From the NCBI GenBank assembly GCA_020627605.1, contig JAHDGO010000069.1, positions 1 through 8,870 on the forward strand: DNA of 8,870 nt. Direction: 5' to 3'. Origin of the DNA: Yoonia sp. Lineage in GTDB: Bacteria > Pseudomonadota > Alphaproteobacteria > Rhodobacterales > Rhodobacteraceae. The notes below the pieces were generated by a model. The model was not told the DNA's origin and searched no databases. It saw nothing but the letters and a program-made list of their open reading frames with translations. Positions 1-7,271 of the stretch are shown here, in pieces. The position numbers and the translations under genes are program-made. Position 1 is the first letter of the stretch. Each line of letters begins with the position of its first letter.

Positions 1-2
1 GG

Positions 3-88
3 TGGTGCCCGCGGCCGGACTCGAACCGGCACGGCCTTGCGGCCAAGAGATTTTAAGTCTCCGATGTCTACCATTCCACCACGCGGGC
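3..88 (-). tRNA. tRNA-Leu, anticodon UAA
   Basis: Read on the minus strand, the 5' acceptor arm GCCCGCG (88-82) pairs with CGCGGGC (13-7), followed by discriminator A (position 6) and an encoded CCA (5-3). The anticodon stem GGAGA/TCTCT encloses the loop CTTAAAA, giving anticodon TAA, which reads the rare UUA leucine codon. A long variable arm (GGCC-GCAA-GGCC) and a perfect T arm (GCCGG-TTCGAGT-CCGGC) complete a class II tRNA of 86 nt including CCA. It lies 45 bp beyond the stop of the TPR gene on the same strand. Whether it has its own promoter or is read from upstream cannot be told. Only two bases of the window lie beyond its 3' end, so an integrated element there cannot be judged. Confidence 0.97.
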
Positions 89-132
89 ACGGCCACATTC
101 CTATGCGGGCCAGCAACGCGGGGCAAGCCAGA

Positions 133-672
133 TCAGAGGTCGGTGCCGGCAGGTTCTGTCAGCAACGCACGCTCGTTCAGCCAGGGGTTCAGGTCAACGG
201 CCGCGCGCAGGGCCGCCTGCGCCTCTGCCTGTCGCCCCATTTCCAGCAGCGTCAGCCCCTTGCCCGACAAGGCCCCGATATGATTGGGCAAAATGGCAAG
301 GGTCGCATCAAGATCCGCCAGCGCGGCCTCGAAATCGCGGGCCAGAAAGCTGGCAAAGGCCCGCTGGTTATAGCCTTCAGCGTAGTCCGGGCAGTATTCC
401 ACCAGACGGCTCAGCACGCGGCGTGCGCCCAGAAAATCAAAGCTGGCCCGGCGCGACATGCCGTCATCCAGCATCTCTTGGGCGATGGTGTCAGGCGCAT
501 CCAGCCACAGGTCCCACAGCTGCCCGTTCAGCATCTGAGCCGTCGCCGGATCACCGGCCTGTTTCAACTCAGCCTCGATCTGGGCGTAGTCGGCGGAATA
601 ATCCGCCGCTGGCGGACAGGATTGGGCGGCGGCTGGCGCGGCGATCACGCAAAGTGGCAAAATCCATTTCAT
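133..672 (-). CDS. Secreted tetratricopeptide-repeat protein
   Basis: This encodes 179 residues. The N-terminus (MKWILPLC, then an Ala/Pro-rich stretch) is a Sec signal peptide, probably cut after Ala16 (PAAA|QS), so the mature protein should be periplasmic. There is no proper lipobox around Cys8. Roughly three TPR-like helical hairpins follow at residues ~64-96, 97-130 and 131-164. The last two show the usual pattern of small and aromatic residues (for example AEGYNQRAFASFL and IGALSGKGLTLLEMG, each ending near a Pro). Cys19 and Cys94 are the mature-chain cysteines. TPR domains bind other proteins; the partner here is unknown. It starts 31 bp after the putR stop on the same strand, so it is probably co-transcribed with putR, but the sequence shows no reason to link it to proline metabolism. 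The ATG at 672 has only a weak GGGG upstream as ribosome binding site. Confidence 0.85.
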   Translation of the reverse strand: MKWILPLCVIAAPAAAQSCPPAADYSADYAQIEAELKQAGDPATAQMLNGQLWDLWLDAPDTIAQEMLDDGMSRRASFDFLGARRVLSRLVEYCPDYAEGYNQRAFASFLARDFEAALADLDATLAILPNHIGALSGKGLTLLEMGRQAEAQAALRAAVDLNPWLNERALLTEPAGTDL

Positions 673-703
673 GCCCCATAAACTGCGTCACCACCCGCGC
701 GCG

Positions 704-1189
704 TCAAGTCACAGGTGACACAGGCGTCAGCCCTTCCTCTTTCACCGCCTGCATCGCCACATAGGTCGATGTATTGGCCACATTGGGCAGGGTAGAGATT
801 TTCTCTGCCAGAACAGCGCGGTAGCCCCGCATCCCGGCGGTGCGCACCTTGAGCAGGTAGTCAAAGGCGCCAGCGATCAGATGGCATTGTTCGACCTCCG
901 GCACCTTCAGCACGGCGGCATTGAAGGCGGCCAGCGCGCTTTCGCGCGTGTCGGTCAGCTTGACCTCGACAAAGGCCACATGATCCCGCCCCAACCGGAT
1001 CGGGTCATAAAGCGCGCGATAGCCCCGGATGACGCCACTTTCCTCCAACCGCTTCAGCCGCGCCTGCGTGGGCGATTTCGACAGGCTGATGCGCCGGGCA
1101 AGCTCTGTCACGCTGATCCGACCCTCAACAGTCAGGATATCCAGAATCTTGCGGTCAAACGAATCCAGTTCAGAAACCTTTTCGGCCAT
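704..1189 (-). CDS. putR: PutR, Lrp/AsnC-family regulator of proline catabolism
   Basis: This encodes 161 residues. It has an N-terminal winged helix-turn-helix (residues ~9-60, beginning LDSFDRKILDIL, with the recognition segment around SLSKSPTQARLKRLEESGVI) followed by a C-terminal RAM ligand-binding and oligomerisation domain (~70-150, including the GAFDYLLKV strand). This is the full length for the Lrp/AsnC family. Lrp-type proteins form dimers, octamers or larger discs that wrap DNA and respond to amino acids. In Rhodobacter and Agrobacterium the homologous PutR activates the divergent putA in response to proline and represses its own gene, and the back-to-back position here is the same. 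I chose ATG 1189 because GAAGGCGG sits just upstream. An in-frame TTG at 1204 would add five residues but lies within that ribosome binding site. The name rests on the family plus its position next to putA. Confidence 0.9.
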   Translation of the reverse strand: MAEKVSELDSFDRKILDILTVEGRISVTELARRISLSKSPTQARLKRLEESGVIRGYRALYDPIRLGRDHVAFVEVKLTDTRESALAAFNAAVLKVPEVEQCHLIAGAFDYLLKVRTAGMRGYRAVLAEKISTLPNVANTSTYVAMQAVKEEGLTPVSPVT

Positions 1190-1205
1190 GAAAACCGCCT
1201 TCAAT

Positions 1206-1220
1206 AAGTCAATCAGACTG
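1206..1220. promoter_or_regulatory. Putative PutR operator 1 (Lrp-type dyad)
   Basis: The 15-bp element AAGTCAATCAGACTG contains the dyad AGTC-N5-GACT with an AT-rich centre. Its architecture matches the site at 1237-1251, and it lies just upstream of the putR start, where bound PutR could limit its own transcription. The match to Lrp-type sites comes from known family binding patterns; occupancy by PutR is inferred. Confidence 0.5.
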
Positions 1221-1236
1221 CCAGTATGGCACAGTG

Positions 1237-1251
1237 TAGTCCATTAGACTA
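1237..1251. promoter_or_regulatory. Putative PutR operator 2 (Lrp-type dyad)
   Basis: TAGTCCATTAGACTA is a perfect 5-bp inverted repeat with a 5-bp spacer. It matches the classical E. coli Lrp consensus YAGHAWATTWTDCTR at 12 of 15 positions. It covers the region where the -35 of a putA promoter with -10 TATCAT (1264-1269) would lie. Its centre is 31 bp from the centre of the 1206-1220 dyad, so both sites face the same side of the helix. Confidence 0.6.
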
Positions 1252-1297
1252 GCCAGATTGCTGTATCATGGGCCAACCCCTAGCAGAGGAATTTGCC

Positions 1298-4200
1298 ATG
1301 CCCCGCGACGACAGCCACGACCTGCGCCACCGGATTGATCTGGCCATGTATCAGGATGAGGCCGCTGCCGTGCAGGCCCTTGTCACTGCGGCAGGGCTGT
1401 CGACAAGCGACCGCAAGCGCATCTCGGCGCGCGGGGCCGACCTGGTCCGCCAGATCCGCGCGAGCAGCGAACCGGGATTGATGGAGGTATTCCTCGCCGA
1501 ATACGGCCTGTCGACGGACGAAGGCATCGCCCTGATGTGTCTGGCAGAGGCCCTGCTGCGCGTGCCGGATGCCGAAACGATGGATGACCTGGGGCAAGCA
1601 TCTGGGGCATTCTGCCTCTTCCCTTGTCAATGCCTCGACCTGGGCATTGTTGCTGACAGGCCGCGTGCTGGATGATGAAACACCGGGCTTGACCCGCCAC
1701 CTGCGCAGCGCCGTCAAACGGTTGGGGGAACCTGTGATCCGCACCGCCGTCGCCCGCGCCATGCGCGAAATGGGCCGCCAGTTCGTGCTGGGCGAGGATA
1801 TCGGCAAGGCCATGAAACGGGCCGAGGGGATGCAGGCCAAAGGCTTTACCTACAGCTATGACATGCTGGGCGAGGCCGCCCGCACAGAGGCAGACGCACG
1901 CGGCTATCACCTGTCCTATTCCCGCGCGATCAGCGCGATTGCCGCGCATTGCACCCATGGATCGGTCGCCGAAAATCCCGGTATCTCTGTCAAACTCTCC
2001 GCACTGCATCCGCGCTATGAGGTCGCGCAAGAGGCCCGCGTGATGGAAGAACTGGTGCCCCGCGTCCGTGCCTTGGCGATGCTGGCCAAATCCGCCGGCA
2101 TGGGCTTCAACATCGACGCCGAAGAGGCTGACAGACTGGCCCTGTCGCTTGATGTCATTGGCGCGGTACTGGCAGAACCCGCCCTGTCAGGTTGGGATGG
2201 CTTTGGTGTTGTCGTGCAGGCCTTTGGCCAGCGCGCACCGCTGGTCATTGATCACCTGCATGATCTGGCAACACGGCTGGACCGCAAGATCATGATCCGG
2301 CTGGTCAAAGGCGCCTATTGGGATGCAGAGATCAAGCGCGCGCAGGTTGAAGGCATCGATGGCTTCCCTGTCTTCACCGCCAAAAGCCATACCGACATCA
2401 GCTATATCGCCAACGCCCGCAAGCTGCTGGGCCTGACAGACCGCATTTATCCGCAGTTCGCCACGCACAACGCCCATACTGTCGCCGCCATTCTTGATCT
2501 GGCCAATGCGATGGGCCGCACCCCGGACGACTACGAATTCCAGCGCCTGCACGGCATGGGCGAAACACTGCATACCCTCGTTCTGAAGGCTGAAAAGACC
2601 CGCTGTCGCATCTACGCCCCGGTCGGCGCGCATGAGGATTTGCTGGCCTATCTGGTGCGGCGGCTCTTGGAAAACGGGGCGAACTCCAGCTTCGTCAACC
2701 AGATCGTGGATGAGGACGTCGCGCCAGAGGTTGTGGCCGCCTGCCCCTTTGACGCCGCAGGCGAGGGTCCCGATCTGCCCAAAGGGCCAGAGCTTTATCA
2801 ACCCGACCGCATCAACGCCAAGGGCTGGGACCTGACCCATGCCCCCACGCTTGAGGCCATCGGCAAGGGTCGCGCTGCGTTTCAGGCAACCGAATTTGAA
2901 GGCGGGCCGCTTTTGTCATCGCAGGCCGGGAACGCCAGCAAGAAACAACCTGCGCCCTCTGCCATCATCAACCCGGCCAAACCGGGTGATACCGTGGGGC
3001 ATGTGGCCAACAGCACAGTAGATGACATTGCAGGCGCCCTGAACCACGCTGCACCGTGGGATGCGGATGTCGCGACCCGCAAGGCGGTGTTGAACGCCGT
3101 CGCTGACGCCTATGAGGCCCATGCGCATGAGCTTTTTGCCATTCTCGCCCGTGAGGCCGGCAAATGTCTGCCCGATGCGGTGGCCGAACTGCGCGAGGCG
3201 GTCGATTTCCTGCGTTTCTACGCAGCCGAAGCCCATGGTGATCAAACTGCGCGAGGTGTCTGGACCTGTATCAGCCCTTGGAATTTCCCACTGGCGATCT
3301 TTACCGGGCAGATTGCGGCGGCTCTCGCTGCTGGCAATGCGGTGCTGGCCAAGCCAGCAGAGCAAACCCCGCTGATCGCCACCCGCGCTGTCGCACTGAT
3401 GCATCAGGCCGGTGTGCCCACCACAGCCGTGCAACTGCTGCCCGGTGGCGGCGATATCGGTGCGGCACTGACCGGGGACGCCCGCATCAATGGTGTCGCT
3501 TTCACAGGTTCTACCGCGACGGCGATGAAAATCCGCGCCAATATGGCTGCCCATTGCGCGCCCGGCACCCCGCTGATTGCGGAAACCGGCGGCTTGAACG
3601 CCATGATCGTCGACAGCACCGCCCTCCCGGAAACCGCCGTGCGCGATATCGTCAACGGCGCGTTCCGCTCTGCCGGGCAGAGGTGTTCGGCGCTGCGCTG
3701 CTTATATGTGCAGGAAGATATCGCCGACAAGCTGCTCAAGATGCTGAAAGGCGCCATGGATGAGCTGACGGTAGGCGACCCATGGCACCTGTCCACAGAC
3801 ATCGGCCCGGTCATTGATGCCACAGCCCATGCAGGCATCGCCGATCATATTGCCACCGCAAAGGCCGAAGGCCGGATCATCCACCAGATCGCGGCCCCTG
3901 CACAGGGCCACTTCGTCGCGCCGACAGCCATCAAGGTGAATGGCATTGGTGACATGACACGCGAAATCTTTGGCCCCGTCCTGCATGTGGCCACCTTCAA
4001 GGCGGCCGGGCTGTCACAGGTGATCGCGGATATCAACGCCACTGGCTATGGGCTGACCTTCGGTTTGCACACCCGCATTGATGACCGGGTCCAAACAATC
4101 GTTGAAGAGGTGCACGCCGGAAACATCTACGTGAACCGCGACCAGATTGGCGCGGTTGTCGGCAGCCAGCCGTTCGGGGGGGAAGGGCTGTCAGGAACAG

Positions 4201-4733
4201 GACCCAAGGCTGGCGGGCCGCACTATCTGCCACGCTTCTGCGCGCACCCTGCCCCGCAGGCCGGTGGCGACTGGGCCAAACCTGCCGATATGGCGCAACT
4301 GCGCAAGACGCTGGCAGCAGCCGGTGCGTCCAAAGACCTGCCTGTGACTGACCTGCCGGGGCCAACGGGCGAATCCAACCGTCACAGCCTGCATGCCCGT
4401 GGGCCGATCCTGTGCATGGGGCCGGGCGATGCCGCCTCAAAGGATCAGATGGCGATGGTGTCGGCACTGGGCGGGATCGCTGTCGGTGCCGACGGCATGG
4501 TTGATCCTGCCGCCTTGACCGCCCTGACCCCGCTTGCGGGTGTGATCTGGTGGGGCGATTCCGCCACAGGACGCGCGATCGAGGCTGCTTTGGCCGCGCG
4601 CAGCGGCCCGATCACCGCGCTGATCACCGGCGCGCCCGATCAGGCCCATGTCTGCCATGAGCGTCATGTCTGCATCGACACGACAGCGGCAGGCGGCAAC
4701 GCCGCCTTGTTGGCAGAGGTCGGTGGCCCTTGA
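1298..4733 (+). pseudogene. putA: putA, bifunctional proline dehydrogenase / L-glutamate gamma-semialdehyde dehydrogenase, frameshifted
   Basis: PutA oxidises proline to P5C with FAD (passing electrons to quinone at the membrane) and then oxidises glutamate semialdehyde to glutamate with NAD+. The first 98 codons (1298-1591, ending AETMDDL) encode the N-terminal arm. The rest, from WGKHLG at 1590 to TGA 4731-4733, is in the +1 frame. Aligned by memory with E. coli PutA, about nine residues are missing at the join, which fits a ~29-bp deletion; an intact product would be ~1154 residues. The frame-1 product would stop at 1675 after 125 residues. Downstream all motifs are present: proline dehydrogenase barrel with RLVKGAYW (Lys 2307-2309), FATHNAHT and the substrate Arg-Arg (2658-2663); aldehyde dehydrogenase with SPWNFPLAIF, Glu (3582-3584) and Cys (3684-3686) in GQRCSALR; and a C-terminal ALDH-like region ending in TAAGGNA. 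There is no ribbon-helix-helix domain, consistent with control by PutR. AGAGGA precedes ATG 1298. Identity is certain; whether the lesion is real is not. Confidence 0.9.
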
Positions 4734-4764
4734 CCCCTGTCGCAACATCCGCAACGGTCGGCCC

Positions 4765-5502
4765 ATGTTTCCGATCCGCGATCATAACCCGTCCGAACGG
4801 GTGCCATTTGTCACGCTGACGCTGATCGCGATCAACGTCGTCGTCTTTCTTGCCGGTCTGGCCCTGTTGCAGACCGACAGGCAGCTGTCGCAATTCTATT
4901 TCGACTATGCGCTTCTGCCTGCCCGGCTGGAGGCTGGTGAAAACTACAGCGCGCTGCTGACCTCGATCTTTCTGCATGGCGGGATCATGCATCTGGGCGG
5001 CAACATGCTGTTTTTGTGGATCTTCGGCGACAATCTGGAAGATGAGATGGGGCATCTGCCATTCCTCGGCTTCTACCTGATCAGCGGGATCGGCGCGGGG
5101 CTTGTGCACTATGCCTCTGATCCCGGTTCCATCATCCCAACGGTAGGGGCGTCAGGGGCGATTGCCGGGGTGATGGGGGGGTATCTGTTGCTGTTCCCCA
5201 AGGCGCGGGTCGATATTTTCCTCTTCTTCATCGTCTTTTTCCGCATCCTGCCGGTCCCCGCATGGATCATGCTGGGGGTCTGGTTTGCCATGCAGCTGGT
5301 CAGCGGCGTCAGGGTGGATGCCGGGGCCGGTGGCGTCGCCTATTGGGCCCATGCCGGTGGCTTTGTGATCGGGGCAGTGCTGACTGTGCCGCTGTGGTTG
5401 CGGCGCGGGGCCAAGCAGTTCTGGCAGCGCACTGACGGCCACCCACCACACCCAGAGGCGACCTATGGGCGCAGCAGCGTACCCGTTGTGCGCAAACGTT
5501 AG
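4765..5502 (+). CDS. Rhomboid-family intramembrane serine protease
   Basis: This encodes 245 residues and is a polytopic inner-membrane protein. Rhomboids cut transmembrane segments of other membrane proteins with a Ser-His dyad. The parts visible are a first hydrophobic segment (~14-35), the HxxxN loop and helix HLGGN with Asn80 (oxyanion), GASGA with catalytic Ser130 (TVGASGAIAGVMGGY), and the last-helix AHAGGF with catalytic His196. Both catalytic residues are intact, so it is probably active. The ends are short, with no added domain apart from a basic, Pro/His-containing tail from ~212. The start is ATG 4765, giving the usual MFPIRDHNPS beginning; an in-frame start further upstream would run into putA. 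The ribosome binding site is weak. It lies 31 bp after putA with no terminator visible between, so it may be co-transcribed with putA, but no shared function is evident. Its substrate is unknown. Confidence 0.92.
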   Translation: MFPIRDHNPSERVPFVTLTLIAINVVVFLAGLALLQTDRQLSQFYFDYALLPARLEAGENYSALLTSIFLHGGIMHLGGNMLFLWIFGDNLEDEMGHLPFLGFYLISGIGAGLVHYASDPGSIIPTVGASGAIAGVMGGYLLLFPKARVDIFLFFIVFFRILPVPAWIMLGVWFAMQLVSGVRVDAGAGGVAYWAHAGGFVIGAVLTVPLWLRRGAKQFWQRTDGHPPHPEATYGRSSVPVVRKR

Positions 5503-6287
5503 CTGTTGCGGATCACCTTGGCAAAACTGTCAAAGATCGGCTCATTCGCGCAGATCATCTGACCGCTGCCCAAAAGATCGGCGGCAGGGTCCAGTGGTTC
5601 GACGATACCACCCGCCTCGCGGATAATGACGATGCCAGCGGCAATATCCCATGCGTTCAGGCCGCGTTCCCAGAACCCGTCATAGCGGCCAGCGGCCACA
5701 TAGGCGAGGTCCAGCGCCGCCGCACCGAAACGGCGCACCCCGGCACAGGTCGGCATGATCCGCGCCAAATCCTGCAATGTTTCGGGCAGGTCGGCGCGGC
5801 CACCAAAAGGAAGACCCGTCGCAAAGATGGATTCGATCATGCGGTGACGGCCCGACACCCGCAGGCGGCTTTCATTCATCCAGGCGCCAGCGCCCTTTTC
5901 GGCATAGAACATCTCGTCCTTGACGGGGTCATAGATCACACCGGCAACAACCTGGCCCTTATGTTCCAGCGCGATGGAGACCGCCCAATGCGGCAGGCCA
6001 TGCAGAAAATTCGTGGTGCCGTCCAGCGGATCGACGATCCAGCGGCGGGTTGGGTCCTCGCCGTCAATCTCGCTGCCTTCCTCGCCCAGAAAACCGTAGG
6101 ACGGGCGGGCATGCATCAGCTCTTCCTTGATCAGGGCCTCTGCCGCCTTGTCGGCGCGGCTGACAAAGTCACCGGGGCCTTTCGTGCTGACCTGCAGGTT
6201 CTCGACTTCGCCGAAATCTTTCAACAAACCGCGCCCTGCCTTGCGGGCGGTTTTCATCATCACGTTCAGGTTTGCACTGCCAGCCAT
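5499..6287 (-). CDS. Inositol monophosphatase family protein (SuhB-like)
   Basis: This encodes 262 residues, the usual family length. These Mg2+-dependent phosphatases remove phosphate from inositol monophosphates or related sugar phosphates, and SuhB of E. coli also takes part in rRNA transcription. The metal-binding signatures are complete: GEEG (Glu69), WIVDPLDGTTNF (Asp86 and Asp89, with the following Gly-Thr-Thr), and WDIAAG (Asp214) near the C-terminus. The start at 6287 (MAGSANLNVMM) is chosen because GAGGA lies seven bases upstream; an upstream extension of eight codons exists but would bypass it. Its TAA stop (5501-5499) overlaps the TAG of the converging rhomboid gene. It is probably transcribed alone, since the next minus-strand gene lies 141 bp upstream with hairpins between. 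SuhB is a likely ortholog in this group, but the substrate cannot be told from sequence; nucleotidase or histidinol-phosphatase members of the superfamily are alternatives. Confidence 0.92.
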   Translation of the reverse strand: MAGSANLNVMMKTARKAGRGLLKDFGEVENLQVSTKGPGDFVSRADKAAEALIKEELMHARPSYGFLGEEGSEIDGEDPTRRWIVDPLDGTTNFLHGLPHWAVSIALEHKGQVVAGVIYDPVKDEMFYAEKGAGAWMNESRLRVSGRHRMIESIFATGLPFGGRADLPETLQDLARIMPTCAGVRRFGAAALDLAYVAAGRYDGFWERGLNAWDIAAGIVIIREAGGIVEPLDPAADLLGSGQMICANEPIFDSFAKVIRNS

Positions 6288-6345
6288 CTGGGGTCCTCGG
6301 ATCAAGATCAAAGGCGGCTATAAGTCGGCAGCCATCGGGTGGCAA

Positions 6346-6363
6346 GGGGCGCGGAGGCGCCCC
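6346..6363 (-). terminator. Hairpin downstream of the amtB-linked secreted gene
   Basis: GGGGCGC (6346-6352) pairs perfectly with GCGCCCC (6357-6363) around a GGAG loop: seven G/C pairs, 65 bp beyond the stop of the secreted-protein gene and within the 141-bp gap before the SuhB-like start. On the minus strand only TT follows directly, so a canonical U-tract is missing. A weaker dyad, TGCAAA-N7-TTTGCA (6364-6382), abuts it and would form first in the minus-strand transcript. The hairpins may stop or stabilise the upstream transcript; the effect is inferred. Confidence 0.45.
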
Positions 6364-6428
6364 TGCAAACAGAAGTTTTGCAATGCAGGCCAGTCAGCGG
6401 CAATCACCCGCCTGTGTCGCGCTGAGGT

Positions 6429-7133
6429 CTAGCGCTGACACTCTGTCACATAGGCCTCGAACGCAGCCCAGATATCTGCGCTTTGCTGGCTGCGCATGGG
6501 ATGCACGAGAGCAAAATCAAACGTCTGGGCCTCTGTGGCCGGAATTTGCTGGGCAACCTCCATCGCATAGGCCGCCAGCGTGGCAGAAGGGGGCCTTGGC
6601 GCAAAGTTGTCGAGCGACGAGTCCAGCGCTGCCGCGCCACCCACAACCGCCACCGCGTCACCCTGCATCACACCGCGCGACAATGGCGGCTGGCTGCCGG
6701 GGGCATTGACGGACTGGTCAAGCTGCAACGCCGAGACGTCAAAGCTGGCATGGAACAGATCAATCTCTGAGACATTCCGGCGGCTGATATGAAAGTAATT
6801 GCCGAAATAGGTCACATTCAGCGTGCACCCTGACCCGCTGATCATCAGGCCGGTATCATCGGCCTCGACCGCCGCAGCGGCCTGCAACGCGCCAAGCGCC
6901 TCTGCAATTGCGGCTTCGTCCCGCTCTGGCGCGACTTCCTGATCTGCCAGCAGCTGTGACAAGGCACCGAAACAGGCAATCTGTGCTGCGGGATCACCGG
7001 TAATGCTTTGGCAGTTTTCGGTCAGATGCGAGAGAAAGTACGTCTCTCCATCAACGATGACCACTTGGTCGGCCTGTGCCTGGCTTGTCATAAGCCCCAG
7101 CGACAGCGCGAACCCACTCATAAACTTCTTCAT
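6429..7133 (-). CDS. Secreted four-cysteine protein of unknown function, downstream of amtB
   Basis: This encodes 234 residues; I do not recognise it as a named protein. MKKFMSGFALSLGLMTSQAQA is a clear Sec signal peptide with cleavage expected after Ala21, so the protein is periplasmic or exported. The mature chain has exactly four cysteines (41, 54, 103, 232), which could form two disulfides. Residues 41-60 (C-x5-D-x6-C-F) resemble the C...D..RLxCYD pattern near the N-terminus of several exported proteobacterial proteins, including a type VI secretion accessory family, but the Arg and the final Asp are replaced here, so I assign no family. The middle (~97-135) looks beta-rich (ISGSGCTLNVTYFGNYFHI), and residues ~176-186 are Pro-rich. 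The start is ATG 7133 with GGAG eight bases upstream. It follows amtB by 138 bp on the same strand with a hairpin between, so it may be read from the amtB promoter at reduced level. Confidence 0.85.
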   Translation of the reverse strand: MKKFMSGFALSLGLMTSQAQADQVVIVDGETYFLSHLTENCQSITGDPAAQIACFGALSQLLADQEVAPERDEAAIAEALGALQAAAAVEADDTGLMISGSGCTLNVTYFGNYFHISRRNVSEIDLFHASFDVSALQLDQSVNAPGSQPPLSRGVMQGDAVAVVGGAAALDSSLDNFAPRPPSATLAAYAMEVAQQIPATEAQTFDFALVHPMRSQQSADIWAAFEAYVTECQR

Positions 7134-7225
7134 CTTCTTTACTCCCGAGAGAGATCCGGACGGCTGGCGCACTGATCTTTCTGGTTACTCACAAGTCACA
7201 CACTTCATGCGGCATTGGCCGCGGT

Positions 7226-7258
7226 GGGCAGGGCAGACCAACGTGGCCCGCCCTGCCC
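7226..7258 (-). terminator. Stem-loop just after amtB
   Basis: GGGCAGGGC (7226-7234) is the exact inverted repeat of GCCCTGCCC (7250-7258), with a 15-nt loop, starting 13 bp beyond the amtB stop. In the amtB (minus) direction no run of T follows. On the plus strand the stem is followed by TTAATTTATT, which would suit a terminator for rightward transcripts, yet no rightward gene ends here. It may be a 3' stabilising or partial termination structure that lowers expression of the following secreted-protein gene. Confidence 0.5.
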
Positions 7259-7271
7259 TTAATTTATTACA

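Larger units (their letters stand above)
1190..1297. promoter_or_regulatory. Divergent putR-putA control region
   Basis: The 108 bp between the two start codons are clearly richer in A+T than the flanking genes and hold three dyads, listed separately or here: 1206-1220, 1237-1251, and TGCCA-GTA-TGGCA at 1219-1231. For putA a plausible -10 is TATCAT (1264-1269, one mismatch to TATAAT). No good -35 lies 16-18 bp upstream; the dyad at 1237-1251 occupies that place, as expected for a promoter that needs an activator. The putA ribosome binding site is AGAGGA (1285-1290), seven bases before ATG 1298. For putR, translation is served by GAAGGCGG on the minus strand, just upstream of 1189. Transcript starts are inferred, not seen. 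Confidence 0.7.

Noticed and set aside
3..88. tRNA-Leu as an integration site of a mobile element
   Set aside because: No integrase, direct repeat of the tRNA 3' end, or foreign genes are visible, and the side where an element would sit is outside the window.
37..681. Long plus-strand frame over the TPR gene
   Set aside because: It runs across the tRNA gene and lies opposite the TPR frame, which has a signal peptide, a repeat pattern and a sensible start; the plus frame is a shadow of high-GC coding sequence.
1586..1600. Programmed +1 ribosomal frameshifting in putA
   Set aside because: About nine conserved residues are missing at the join as well as the phase change, there is no recognised +1 shift signal such as a stop codon or rare codon at the junction, and PutA is not known to use frameshifting.
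2187..2840. Long antisense frames inside putA (also 2916-3554 and 4033-4467)
   Set aside because: They lie opposite well-conserved PutA domains, have no ribosome binding site or recognisable product, and are expected by chance in GC-rich genes.
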